Source: Lachnospiraceae bacterium (lineage in GTDB: Bacteria > Bacillota > Clostridia > Lachnospirales > Lachnospiraceae). Taken from it: a stretch of 56,196 bases of DNA. Positions 1 to 7,951 of this stretch are shown one piece after another. Both the position numbers and the translations under genes were made by a program. The first letter of the stretch is position 1. The number at the start of each line of letters is the position of its first letter. The notes below the pieces were generated by a model that saw nothing but the letters and a program-made list of their open reading frames with translations, ran no database searches and was not told where the DNA came from. Location of the stretch: assembly GCA_017449075.1 (NCBI GenBank), contig JAFSKG010000034.1, forward strand, positions 1 to 56,196. Reading direction: 5' to 3'.

Positions 1-1195
1 TGTTCCTAAGCTTCGGTATCGTGTTTTAGCCCCGTTAATTTTCGGCGCAAGACCTCTCGACTAGTGAGCTATTACGCACTCTTTGAATGAATGGCTGCTT
101 CTGAGCCAACATCCTAGTTGTATTTGAAATCTCACATCCTTTTCCACTTAACACGTATTTCGGGACCTTAGCTGTAGGTCTGGACTCTTTTCCTTTTGAC
201 TTACAAACTTATCTCCGCAAGTCTGTCTCCATACTTACCTCTATACGCCATTCGCAGTTTGATAATCCTCGGTAGACTTTGACGCCCCCTTAGATATTCA
301 GTGCTCTACCTGCGTTAGATATTAGTACAGGCTAGCCCTAAAGCTATTTCGAGGAGAACCAGCTATCTCTGAGTTCGATTGGAATTTCTCCGCTATCCAC
401 AACTCATGCCCACCCTTTTCAACGGATGTGGCTTCGATCCTCCACCGGATTTTACTCCAGCTTCAATCTGGTCATGGATAGGTCACACAGTTTCGGGTCT
501 ATGTTATTTGACTTGACGCCCTTTTTAGACTCGCTTTCGCTTCGGCTTCATGACTTAATCACTTAACCTCGCCAAATTACATAACTCGCCGGACCGTTCT
601 ACAAAAAGTACGCGGTCGACCTTTCGGTCTCCCACAGTTTGTAAACATAGGGTTTTAGGATCTCTTTCACTCCCCTCCCGGGGTTCTTTTAACCTTTCCT
701 TCACAGTACTTATCTCTATCGGTCACTAAGTAGTATTTAGCCTTACGGAGTGGTCTCCGCTCATTCCCACGACGATTCCTCGTGTCTCGTGGTACTCTGG
801 ATCCTACTAGCGCTTCTCCTCTTTCGTTTACGGGACTATCACCCTCTTTGGTGTGCATTTCCATACATCTTCTACTAGATTTAAAGCTACACATTGTAGT
901 CCAAACCCCAAAGTGCACGCACCTTGGTTTAGGCTCTTCCGCTTTCGATCGCCTCTACTGACGGAATCGATTTTCTTTCTCTTCCTCTGCCTACTTAGAT
1001 GTTTCAGTTCAGCAGGTTCCCTTCATTAGACTATTTATTCATCTAATGATACAAGTGGTTCTCACTTGTAGGTTTCCCCATTCAGATATCCATGGATCAT
1101 TTCGTATTTGCCAATCCCCATGGCTTTTCGCAGCTTATTACGTCTTTCTTCGGCTCTTAGTGCCTAGGCATTCACCCTACGCTCTTGTTACTTAA
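1..1195 (-). rRNA. 23S ribosomal RNA, 5' part (gene runs off the left edge)
   Basis: The reverse complement reads as the 5' third or more of bacterial 23S rRNA. It begins near 1195 with the family-typical start (around 'AGGGTGAATGCCTAGGCACT') and includes the conserved stretch giving 'GGATGTTGGCTCAGAAGCAG' close to the left edge. The exact 5' end cannot be fixed by eye. The rest of the gene and any 5S gene lie outside the window. No 16S gene lies on its upstream side: a protein gene starts only about 320 bp away. A reading frame of 83 codons inside it (667-918, minus) is a chance frame. Confidence 0.95.
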
Positions 1196-1465
1196 ATTAT
1201 TTCTCTGAGATTTAAGTTTCTTCTTCTTTACTGCAGTTTTCACTGCAGCCGGTAAAATTAAATTTTATTTAAAGCAAGTGCACCTTAAAAATTTTATAAA
1301 TTCAATTTTTAAGTTGCCTTGCACTTGCGAATCTCTAATTCGTCGCATTTATGAAAAACTTGTTTTTCAAAATGCTTCTCTTAGAGATTCAAATTTAACC
1401 TCAATATCTTTTCTCTTATATGCAATTTTCATGGGACAATCTATTTTTAAGCATAAAAATAGAGC
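1196..1465 (-). promoter_or_regulatory. Hairpin-rich 5' leader of the 23S transcript
   Basis: This is the stretch between the predicted transcription start (about 1465) and the 23S 5' end. It holds four inverted repeats: 1441-1449 with 1454-1462 (9 bp, loop of 4); 1329-1338 with 1381-1390 (10 bp), enclosing 1345-1359 with 1362-1375; 1274-1293 with 1304-1328 (perfect 9-bp and 10-bp arms with a small internal loop); and 1231-1237 with 1242-1248 (loop TTTC). They probably form consecutive stems in the RNA and could serve rRNA processing. A reading frame of 65 codons here (1278-1475, plus) runs through the hairpins and has no protein-like features. Confidence 0.7.
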
Positions 1466-1471
1466 CTTTCA

Positions 1472-1500
1472 ATAGTAGCATAAAAACGGCTCTTTGTCAA
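1472..1500 (-). promoter_or_regulatory. sigma-A-type promoter for the 23S gene
   Basis: On the minus strand TTGACA (1500-1495) is separated by exactly 17 bp from TACTAT (1477-1472). The -35 is perfect and the -10 matches 5 of 6. The expected start is near 1465, giving a leader of about 270 nt before the 23S. An inverted repeat, AGAGCC at 1461-1466 and GGCTCT at 1488-1493, brackets the -10 and could be coincidental. The promoter indicates that the 23S is transcribed independently rather than from a 16S operon promoter. Confidence 0.8.
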
Positions 1501-1517
1501 TAAAATATTGATCTAAA

Positions 1518-2432
1518 TTAATAAGTATTATCAGTAATTTGAACTACAGTAATTGATGCAAATGCAAGTACAATTCCCAAAATTTGTATGAGATTTAAAG
1601 ACTGGCCAAGAATAATCCAACCAAAAATTGCTGCAAAAATACCCTCTAAACTCATAATAAGTGTCGCAATTATTGGCTCACAATAATGTTGTCCAATTAT
1701 TGAAAAAGTATAGGCTACTCCAGACCCTAAAACTCCACTATAGCATATACTTGGAATAGCAGCTTTAATTTTATTAATATCAAGAAACTGCTCTCTCATT
1801 AGAACTGCTCCTATGAATCCCATAATTCCAACTACAACAAATCTAAAAAAAGAAAATTTTAGTGGATCAATGCCGTGTACATACTTAGTAACTTGTATAA
1901 TCGTTATAGAATACAAAACCGAAGAAATTGCAACTAATATGTCACCCTTATTTACTCCGCTAAGTGAATTGATACTTAAAAGCATAATTCCAAACATTGT
2001 TGTTAAAATAAATATCCAAGTTATTAATTTAATTCTTCTTCTATAAAGTATAAACATTAGAATTGGTACACATATTACCTCAAGTGAAGTAATAAGTCCA
2101 GCCTTAGCAGTATCTGTTCTTTGAACTCCAAGTTGTTGTATTATCATAGCAAAAAACAATGTGGCACCACACCACGCAGAGTTTTTTATAGTTTTAGTTA
2201 TATCTTCATCTTCTCTAAAAAATACAAACTTGCCAACTTTAATTTTGCTATCATAAAAAATCATAATGGTAATAGTTAAGCATCCAAGTACACATCTATA
2301 ACTATTGAAAGAAAAAGACCCTATTGCTGCTCCACCAAATAGTTGAGAGATAAAAGAACCGCCCCAAATTATAGCGGTAATTAATAAATATATAATCCCT
2401 TTTAAACGATTACTATTCATTACTGCGGGCAA
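1518..2432 (-). CDS. EamA/DMT-family membrane transporter
   Basis: A 304-residue protein with about ten hydrophobic segments in two similar halves, the usual build of EamA (drug/metabolite transporter) exporters. The N-terminal 'IIWGGSFISQLFGG' and a C-terminal segment with 'SLEGIFAAIFGWIILGQ' match the family's paired motifs. The substrate cannot be read from sequence; relatives export amino acids or other metabolites. The frame opens at a TTG (2432-2430) with AAAGGT five bases upstream. An ATG four codons later (2420) is an alternative with no clear ribosome site. The gene overlaps the end of the deacetylase gene upstream, so the two are probably co-transcribed and translationally coupled. 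Confidence 0.85.
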   Translation of the reverse strand: MPAVMNSNRLKGIIYLLITAIIWGGSFISQLFGGAAIGSFSFNSYRCVLGCLTITIMIFYDSKIKVGKFVFFREDEDITKTIKNSAWCGATLFFAMIIQQLGVQRTDTAKAGLITSLEVICVPILMFILYRRRIKLITWIFILTTMFGIMLLSINSLSGVNKGDILVAISSVLYSITIIQVTKYVHGIDPLKFSFFRFVVVGIMGFIGAVLMREQFLDINKIKAAIPSICYSGVLGSGVAYTFSIIGQHYCEPIIATLIMSLEGIFAAIFGWIILGQSLNLIQILGIVLAFASITVVQITDNTY

Positions 2433-3435
2433 ACTGACCTTTTATTTGATGACCTTTAAGTATATGAAAATCATGATGATATATCATATCAGAAACTTTA
2501 ACACATTTTAAACCTTTGTTATATATCATTTCAATAATTTCTGGCAATGCCTCCGGAGTATATGTTGCTCCATTATGAAATAATATTATTGAACCCTCAA
2601 CAAGTAAATCATCATTACCTAAAAATCTATTTATCAGATAATTTTTCCCAGTGTTCTTCCAATCAATTGAATCTAAGGTCCATTGTATTGGATAGTAGCC
2701 CATATTTTTAAGTAGCCCTACAGTTCGTGGCGAATACGAACCAAATGGAAATCTAAATAGACACATATTAACTCCAACTAAATCTTTTATATAGTTGTGA
2801 GCTTTCATAACTTCCTTTACTATCTTGCTATCCTTTGACTTATTAAAATCCGGATGAGTTGTAGAATGATTTCCTATCTCATGTCCTCTTTTAATTATGT
2901 CCATAATCTGTTTTGGATTCTTTTCCATAAACTCATATGTCATAAAAAATGTAGATTTGATATCATATTTATCTAATATATCTAGTATATCATATGTATA
3001 TTTATTTATATACGCGCTATCAAATGTAAGGCACATACAGTTCTTTCTTTGCTCATCATTTTCATCAACATCAACGTTAAATATTGGCATATCGTCAGTA
3101 AACTTTCCAAAGTAATCGCCTTCTTTATTTGGGTGCACTGATGTTTGTATAAAAGGTGTAGGCAAATTACATTTTTGTGGCAATTCAACAGACATAAATG
3201 CATCAGCAATCTCTTTAACATATGCTTGCATAGCTTCATCATTTAACAATTCAGAAGATGATGCAATGCTTTGACTTTCAAAACTACTATCATTATGTGA
3301 TGAAACTGGTGTATTTGAAGAATTGCTATTTGGTGCAATAATTACATTAGATGCAAAAGCCAAACTATTTAATATAATAATTGATAATAAGCAATTAATG
3401 ATAACAATCTTTGCATTTTTTGACAACTTATACAT
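2413..3435 (-). CDS. Membrane-anchored or secreted polysaccharide deacetylase (NodB domain, PdaA-like)
   Basis: 340 residues. A hydrophobic segment at about residues 9-29 is a signal peptide or anchor, followed by a Ser/Asn-rich linker and a NodB-type carbohydrate deacetylase domain from about residue 130. Visible motifs: 'LTFDSAY' (motif 1), 'GHEIGNHSTTHPDF' (metal-binding His-x3-His), 'FRFPFGSYSPRT', 'WTLDSIDW' and 'ILFHNGA'. Motif 1 keeps the first Asp but has Ser where most family members have a second Asp; PdaA-type enzymes also deviate here. The likely role is deacetylation of peptidoglycan or another cell-surface glycan outside the membrane. No Shine-Dalgarno site precedes the ATG; an extended -10 (TGCTATAAT) sits immediately upstream. 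Confidence 0.87.
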   Translation of the reverse strand: MYKLSKNAKIVIINCLLSIIILNSLAFASNVIIAPNSNSSNTPVSSHNDSSFESQSIASSSELLNDEAMQAYVKEIADAFMSVELPQKCNLPTPFIQTSVHPNKEGDYFGKFTDDMPIFNVDVDENDEQRKNCMCLTFDSAYINKYTYDILDILDKYDIKSTFFMTYEFMEKNPKQIMDIIKRGHEIGNHSTTHPDFNKSKDSKIVKEVMKAHNYIKDLVGVNMCLFRFPFGSYSPRTVGLLKNMGYYPIQWTLDSIDWKNTGKNYLINRFLGNDDLLVEGSIILFHNGATYTPEALPEIIEMIYNKGLKCVKVSDMIYHHDFHILKGHQIKGQFARSNE

Positions 3436-3475
3436 GCATAATATTATAGCACAAATAATATAAAAATGTTATAAT
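3420..3475. promoter_or_regulatory. Divergent promoter region between the deacetylase gene and truA
   Basis: Only 46 bp separate the two start codons. On the plus strand TGTTATAAT is an extended -10, with the hexamer at 3470-3475, exactly seven bases before the truA ATG. A second option is TTGACA (3420-3425), 16 bp, TATTAT (3442-3447). On the minus strand TGCTATAAT has its hexamer at 3448-3443, eight bases before the deacetylase ATG. Neither start has a recognisable ribosome-binding site, so one or both mRNAs may be leaderless or nearly so. Confidence 0.55.
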
Positions 3476-3481
3476 TCATTC

Positions 3482-4258
3482 ATGAAAAGAATTATGATAA
3501 AAATAGCATATGATGGCTCAAATTATAAAGGCTGGCAAACTGGAGATAAGAAAAATGGAATTGAAGACATATTAAACGATAGAATATCTAAGCTCACTGG
3601 CGAAAAGATTGAAATAATCGGTACAAGCAGGACAGATAGCGGAGTTCATGCTAGTGGAAATATCGCAGTATTTAATACAGAATCAGACATAAGACCAGAC
3701 AAGTTTTGCTATGCAATCAATAATCTTTTACCACCAGATATAGCTATACTTGAATCAAAAGAAGTTGATGCAAACTTCCATCCAAGAAAATGTAATACTA
3801 TTAAAACTTACATCTATAGAATTCACACTGCAAAAATCAGAAATCCATTAAAAGAACATTTTGCCCATTATGTATATTATGATATAAATATTGACAAAAT
3901 GAAAGCCGCATCAAAGTATTTAATTGGCGTGCACGATTTCAAAAGTTTTATAAATCCAGATTCTCAAACATTAAAGTTAGCAAAAGAATTGAATAATAAC
4001 GATTCATCTCTAACAACCAGAGAGATATACTCTATAGACATAACCAAGAATGATGATGTAATAATGTTTAAAATTAAAGGGAATGGATTCTTATATCATA
4101 TGGTTAGGATAATTTGTGGAACACTTCTCAAAGTAGGTATGAATATGTTTGAACCAGACTATATTGTTGAAATCTTAGATAAAAAAGATCGAAAATATGC
4201 CGGATTCACTTTACCAGCAAAAGGTCTAACACTTGAAAACATAGAATTTGTAAACTAA
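3482..4258 (+). CDS. truA: tRNA pseudouridine synthase A
   Basis: 258 residues, the normal family length. TruA converts uridines at positions 38-40 of the tRNA anticodon arm to pseudouridine. The sequence shows the start motif 'IKIAYDGSNYKGWQ', the catalytic block 'GTSRTDSGVHASGN' with the nucleophilic Asp, and the C-terminal 'GNGFLYHMVRIICGTLL'. It stands alone on the plus strand. In many Firmicutes truA follows the ECF transporter genes after rplQ; here that arrangement is absent. The ATG lacks a Shine-Dalgarno site. A terminator overlaps the stop codon. Confidence 0.96.
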   Translation: MKRIMIKIAYDGSNYKGWQTGDKKNGIEDILNDRISKLTGEKIEIIGTSRTDSGVHASGNIAVFNTESDIRPDKFCYAINNLLPPDIAILESKEVDANFHPRKCNTIKTYIYRIHTAKIRNPLKEHFAHYVYYDINIDKMKAASKYLIGVHDFKSFINPDSQTLKLAKELNNNDSSLTTREIYSIDITKNDDVIMFKIKGNGFLYHMVRIICGTLLKVGMNMFEPDYIVEILDKKDRKYAGFTLPAKGLTLENIEFVN

Positions 4259-4287
4259 AATAGGACGGCACATTGCCGTCCTATTTT
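4257..4287. terminator. Bidirectional intrinsic terminator (truA and TrpXYZ-like operon)
   Basis: A perfect 14-bp stem (4257-4270 with 4274-4287) has a three-base loop, an A-run on the left and a T-run on the right. It can therefore end transcripts from both strands: truA on the plus strand, beginning in its stop codon, and the convergent ABC ATPase gene on the minus strand. Confidence 0.93.
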
Positions 4288-4314
4288 TATATAACTGAGT
4301 TATATTTTACTATA

Positions 4315-5109
4315 TTATGAACTAAGTAGCATCGCGTCTGAAGGAGCATCTTTAGTTTGATTAAATTTAAGCAATAAATCTTCTACCTTAAGTTTCTTTT
4401 TTTCTTCTCCAGATACGTCAAATATTATTTTTCCTTGATCCATCATGATTAATCTATTTCCATAATTTAGTGCATCTTTCATATTATGAGTAATCATTAT
4501 AGTTGTAATATTTGATTTTTCAATAATTTCTTTAGTAAGACTAAGAACTAAACTTGCAGTCTTGGGGTCAAGCGCTGCTGTATGTTCATCAAGCATCAAT
4601 AAGTCAGGCTTCTTTAATGTCGACATAAGCAGTGTCAATGCTTGCCTTTGGCCTCCAGAAAGAAGTTTAACTTTTGTCTTCATTCTATCTTCAAGACCCA
4701 ATCCAAGTCTTTCAAGTTGAGATTTAAAAAATGCAGTATTATTATTATCAATCATCCATTTGAAAGCACTCCTCTTCTCTCCTCGTCTATAAGCAAGAGC
4801 AAGATTTTCTTCTATCCACATGTCAGATGCTGTACCGAGCATCGGATCTTGGAAAACTCTGCCTATATATTTAGCCCTTTTATGTTCTGGCAATTTAGTA
4901 ATATTTACTCCATTAATCTCTATGGTTCCATAATCTGGATTTATAGTTCCAGAAATCACATTTTGCAAAGTAGATTTTCCAGCGCCGTTACCACCAATAA
5001 CTGTTACAAAATCACCATCATTCAACACTAAATTTATATCATTAAGTGCTCTTCTTTCGTTGATAGTACCAACATGGAAAGTTTTATAGATATTTTGTAA
5101 TTTAAGCAT
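4315..5109 (-). CDS. ABC transporter ATP-binding protein, TrpXYZ-like (COG1101 type)
   Basis: 264 residues with a complete ABC ATPase: Walker A 'GGNGAGKST' near residue 38, signature 'LLSGGQRQALTLL', Walker B 'LLMLDEHTAALDP' and the switch His in 'MITHNM'. The Walker B glutamate is followed by His (DEHTAALD rather than DEPTSALD), which is common in this subfamily. It energises import with the permease and binding protein encoded just upstream; the genes overlap by 8 bp, indicating translational coupling. By family resemblance the substrate may be tryptophan or another aromatic amino acid. That assignment is inferred. Confidence 0.9.
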   Translation of the reverse strand: MLKLQNIYKTFHVGTINERRALNDINLVLNDGDFVTVIGGNGAGKSTLQNVISGTINPDYGTIEINGVNITKLPEHKRAKYIGRVFQDPMLGTASDMWIEENLALAYRRGEKRSAFKWMIDNNNTAFFKSQLERLGLGLEDRMKTKVKLLSGGQRQALTLLMSTLKKPDLLMLDEHTAALDPKTASLVLSLTKEIIEKSNITTIMITHNMKDALNYGNRLIMMDQGKIIFDVSGEEKKKLKVEDLLLKFNQTKDAPSDAMLLSS

Positions 5110-6100
5110 CTACACCACCTCCCATTTCTGAAGAAATCTTTTTATCAAGAACTTCTTTTAAACTTAAATCAACTGAGCTCTTTTGTTTCATTTCGTTCAA
5201 ACTATTTAATTTGCCAATTTTTTGTATGTTCATGTTTTCTTTAAATATTGGCATAGCAAGAGCAATTACAACTATGATCGCTGATATTAATTGCATATCG
5301 TTAGCTTTTAATCCAAGATTAATTACTACTGCTCTTATTATAAAAAATACTATACATCCGAAAACACTTGACAATAATTTTATTCCAAAATTTGAAAATC
5401 TACGAAAAAACACCTCACCAATAACTATAGAAGCAAGGCCATATACTATTGCACCTTTTCCCATGCCTACATCGGCATACTTATTCATCTGAACCAATAA
5501 GGCTCCAGATAGAGCGATAAGCATATTCGACAACACCATACCAAAAAGTTTGATATTATCAGTATTTACTCCTAAAGCGCGTATCATTTTTTCGTTATTA
5601 CCAGTAGCTCTAATAGATGCACCAAATTCTGTGCCAAGTAAAAAATATAAAATAAGTATACATATTAAAGATACTATTATTCCCAAGATCATTCCCGCTC
5701 TAGTATGTGGCAAATTAAAAAGTTTAGCAATAAATGTAATGTTTGTGCTTGCTTGAGAGATACTTGTGTTGGCTTTATCACCAAGAATTCTTAAGTTAAT
5801 AGAATATAGTCCAAGTTGCGTCAAAATACCTGCAAGTATTGCAGGTATTTTAAATTTAGTATGTAAAATTCCAGTTACAAAACCACAAACTCCTCCAGCA
5901 GCCATTGCAACTAATAGGCATAATGTTGGATCAACTCCTGCCAAAAGTGTCATGGCAAAAACAGCACCACCAGTTGCAAAACTTCCATCAACAGTCAAAT
6001 CTGAAACATTTAATACTTTATAAGTGATGAAAATCCCAAGGACCATCACTCCCCATATAAATCCTTGACCAATTGCTCCAAGCAACGAACCAATCGTCAT
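5102..6100 (-). CDS. ABC transporter permease, TrpXYZ-like (COG4120 type)
   Basis: 332 residues with eight to ten predicted membrane segments. The N-terminal 'ITYKVLNVSDLTVDGSFATGG' resembles branched-chain-type permeases, whose fold includes 'GNNEKMIRALGVN' near the middle. The C-terminal 45 residues are hydrophilic and cytoplasmic ('LNSLNEMKQKSSVDLSLKEV'). It forms the membrane channel for the system of three genes. Its start codon abuts the stop of the binding-protein gene, and its end overlaps the ATPase gene. Confidence 0.9.
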   Translation of the reverse strand: MTIGSLLGAIGQGFIWGVMVLGIFITYKVLNVSDLTVDGSFATGGAVFAMTLLAGVDPTLCLLVAMAAGGVCGFVTGILHTKFKIPAILAGILTQLGLYSINLRILGDKANTSISQASTNITFIAKLFNLPHTRAGMILGIIVSLICILILYFLLGTEFGASIRATGNNEKMIRALGVNTDNIKLFGMVLSNMLIALSGALLVQMNKYADVGMGKGAIVYGLASIVIGEVFFRRFSNFGIKLLSSVFGCIVFFIIRAVVINLGLKANDMQLISAIIVVIALAMPIFKENMNIQKIGKLNSLNEMKQKSSVDLSLKEVLDKKISSEMGGGVDA

Positions 6101-7083
6101 TATTTTACCTCTATACCTAAAAGTTTTGCTGTATCTTCATTAATCTTTCTTTTGCAAGCATTTGCATTAAGATATCTTACAGGTATATCGCCAGGTTTAA
6201 TTCTATTTACAAGAATAACTTCAGCAATTTCTCCTGCAACTCTTCCTAAACTATAATAATCTATTCCATATGTAGCAAATCCACCTTTATCAACCATTCC
6301 TTCTTCACCAACTATAGTTGGGAGTTTGTTTTCATTGCATATAGTAGCTACTGTATCAAAGCCTGCAGAAATTGTATTATCAGTTGGCACATAAACTACA
6401 TCTACTTTGCCTATCATTGATTCAACTACTGATTGAATATCATTTGAATTTACAACTGGATATTCGGTTGCATTTAAATTCCTTGATGCTGCGGCTTTTA
6501 TTGCCATATCAGATTGAATTTTAGAATTTGCTTCAGCAGAACAATAAAGTATTCCAACATTTTTTGCATTTGGCAAAAGTTCAACTAATAAATCAAATTG
6601 TGCTTCAACTGGAGTTAAGTCAGAAGCTGCTGTAAGCATACCTTTTGGATTATCATTTGATTCACAAAGTCCTGATGCAGCTGGGTCAGTAACAGCAGAT
6701 GCAACTATAGGTGTACCTTCAAGATGAGCATTTACACTTTGTGCTGCTGGTGTTGCTATAGCATAACACAAATCTAAGCCATCATTAGCAAATTTTTCTG
6801 CAATAGTTTCACATGCAGATTGTTCACCAGATGCATTCTGATAGTCCATAGTAAATTTAATACCTTTTTCATTCAAATAATCAACAAAGCCATTGTAAGA
6901 TGCATCAAGTGCAGCATGTTGAACTAATTGTAATGTTCCAATTTTATATACTTTATCAGGTGAGTTAGGTTCTTTGTTAGGATTTGTAGTTCCTTGTGCT
7001 TGTTGGTTACTACCACCGCCACATGCAAATAATGAAATAATCATCAAAACTGATAAAATACTAGCTAATAATTTTTTAAACAT
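6100..7083 (-). CDS. ABC substrate-binding lipoprotein, TrpX-like (COG2984 type)
   Basis: 327 residues. The signal peptide ends in the lipobox 'LFAC' followed by a Gly/Ser/Gln linker, so it is a membrane-tethered lipoprotein. The mature part resembles the ABC substrate-binding family that includes pneumococcal TrpX: 'YKIGTLQLVQHAALD', 'ASGEQSACETIAEKF', 'PIVASAVTDPAASGL', 'VYVPTDNTISAGFDTV' and 'GEEGMVDKGGFATYGIDYYSLG'. It captures the substrate outside the cell and delivers it to the permease. A good ribosome site (AGGAG) precedes the ATG. It is the first gene of the three-gene operon. Confidence 0.9.
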   Translation of the reverse strand: MFKKLLASILSVLMIISLFACGGGSNQQAQGTTNPNKEPNSPDKVYKIGTLQLVQHAALDASYNGFVDYLNEKGIKFTMDYQNASGEQSACETIAEKFANDGLDLCYAIATPAAQSVNAHLEGTPIVASAVTDPAASGLCESNDNPKGMLTAASDLTPVEAQFDLLVELLPNAKNVGILYCSAEANSKIQSDMAIKAAASRNLNATEYPVVNSNDIQSVVESMIGKVDVVYVPTDNTISAGFDTVATICNENKLPTIVGEEGMVDKGGFATYGIDYYSLGRVAGEIAEVILVNRIKPGDIPVRYLNANACKRKINEDTAKLLGIEVK

Positions 7084-7111
7084 AATTGTCTCCTAAACTT
7101 AATTTTTTATA

Positions 7112-7140
7112 ATTTTAGCATATATAATAACTTTAATCAA
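7112..7140 (-). promoter_or_regulatory. Candidate promoter of the TrpXYZ-like operon
   Basis: Minus strand: TTGATT (7140-7135), 17 bp, TAAAAT (7117-7112). The -35 overlaps the stop codon of the upstream Gx gene. Transcription would start about 22 bases before the binding-protein ATG. Spacing is ideal, but the hexamers are only 5 of 6 or worse in an AT-rich background, so read-through from the upstream gene is also possible. Confidence 0.5.
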
Positions 7141-7648
7141 ATACTATTAGTTTAAGTTTATCATATAATATACTAGAAATTATCCCTACCATAACTCCAG
7201 TAAATATGCCAATAACAATATAAATTGGTATTAATGATATAACTCCAATATTCTTTGTAAAAACTGATATTGCAACAATTTGCCCAATATTATGAGCTAC
7301 TGCCCCGAACATACTAGATGTTGTAATGCTAAACCTAAACTTCTTTAAAAAAACCAACAATACAATATAACTAAATATGAATCCAGAGACTGATATACCA
7401 AATCTAATAAAATTGCCAAATAATATGCCCATAATTAATAGCCTTAAAACATTAATCAGCAAGGTTATTTTTTCGTCAAGAAGCAATAAACCTAATATAG
7501 TCATAATATTGCTAAGACCAATTTTTATGCCAAAACCACTTATGCTAAATGGGAATAAAGCTTCTACATATGACACTATAAGCATCAAAGACAATAATAT
7601 AATGCTTAAGGTCAGTCTATTAATTTGTGTTAATTTTTTATTTGACAT
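7133..7648 (-). CDS. Gx transporter-family membrane protein (heptaprenyl diphosphate synthase component I-like)
   Basis: 171 residues with about five membrane segments and many small residues in motifs such as 'FPFSISGFGIKIGLSNIM' and 'FGAVAHNIGQIVAI'. These fit the family named heptaprenyl diphosphate synthase component I, now seen as ECF-type substrate-binding membrane proteins. The ligand is unknown. In related genomes it often sits beside NusG-II or Rnf/isoprenoid genes; none is visible here. Its start codon overlaps the -35 of the divergent cold-shock promoter. Confidence 0.8.
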   Translation of the reverse strand: MSNKKLTQINRLTLSIILLSLMLIVSYVEALFPFSISGFGIKIGLSNIMTILGLLLLDEKITLLINVLRLLIMGILFGNFIRFGISVSGFIFSYIVLLVFLKKFRFSITTSSMFGAVAHNIGQIVAISVFTKNIGVISLIPIYIVIGIFTGVMVGIISSILYDKLKLIVFD

Positions 7649-7679
7649 TATTACAAATATATGATAAATTATATATAAT
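7642..7679 (+). promoter_or_regulatory. Candidate promoter of the cold-shock gene
   Basis: TTGACA (7642-7647), 17 bp, TAAATT (7665-7670). A perfect TATAAT (7674-7679) lies nine bases further on and could serve as an alternative -10 with a weak TTACAA -35 (7651-7656). The 5' leader would be about 25-35 nt. Confidence 0.6.
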
Positions 7680-7712
7680 CTATTATTGCATTTGTTTTAC
7701 AGTGGAGGAACA

Positions 7713-7910
7713 ATGAAAGGTACTGTTAAGTGGTTCAACAAACAAAAAGGTTATGGCTTCATCAATGATGAATCTGGAAAAGATGTATTCGTACATTATT
7801 CAGGAATAAACATGGAGGGCTATAAAAACCTTGAAGAAGGACAGGCTGTTGAGTTTGAAGTAACTAACGGCGAGAAGGGCCCTCAAGCTACAAACGTAAC
7901 TGTTTGCTAA
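7713..7910 (+). CDS. Cold-shock domain protein (CspA family)
   Basis: 65 residues from the ATG at 7713, preceded by GGAGG at 7704-7708; an in-frame upstream extension is not supported. It is a single cold-shock domain (OB fold) with RNP1 'KGYGFI' and RNP2 'VFVHY'. It binds single-stranded RNA or DNA and acts as an RNA chaperone. It begins with the typical '[16 protein letters not shown]'. It is monocistronic, with a terminator directly after it. Confidence 0.95.
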   Translation: MKGTVKWFNKQKGYGFINDESGKDVFVHYSGINMEGYKNLEEGQAVEFEVTNGEKGPQATNVTVC

Positions 7911-7915
7911 TCAAG

Positions 7916-7943
7916 AAAAAGAGCTGCTAATGCAGTTCTTTTT
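7916..7943. terminator. Intrinsic terminator, usable in both directions
   Basis: The stem AAGAGCTGC / GCAGTTCTT (one G-T pair), loop TAAT, is followed by nine T on the plus strand and preceded by an A-run. It ends the cold-shock transcript and probably also the convergent amino acid ABC operon. Confidence 0.85.
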
Positions 7944-7951
7944 TTTTAATC

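Noticed and set aside
667-918. 83-codon minus-strand frame in the 23S gene
   Set aside because: It lies wholly within conserved rRNA sequence and has no protein-like features.
1278-1475. 65-codon plus-strand frame in the leader of the 23S gene
   Set aside because: It runs through the inverted repeats and overlaps the 23S promoter on the opposite strand, with no ribosome site.
1461-1493. AGAGCC/GGCTCT inverted repeat as a 23S operator
   Set aside because: The arms are only 6 bp and 21 bp apart, so chance is a reasonable explanation; it is only mentioned in the promoter entry.
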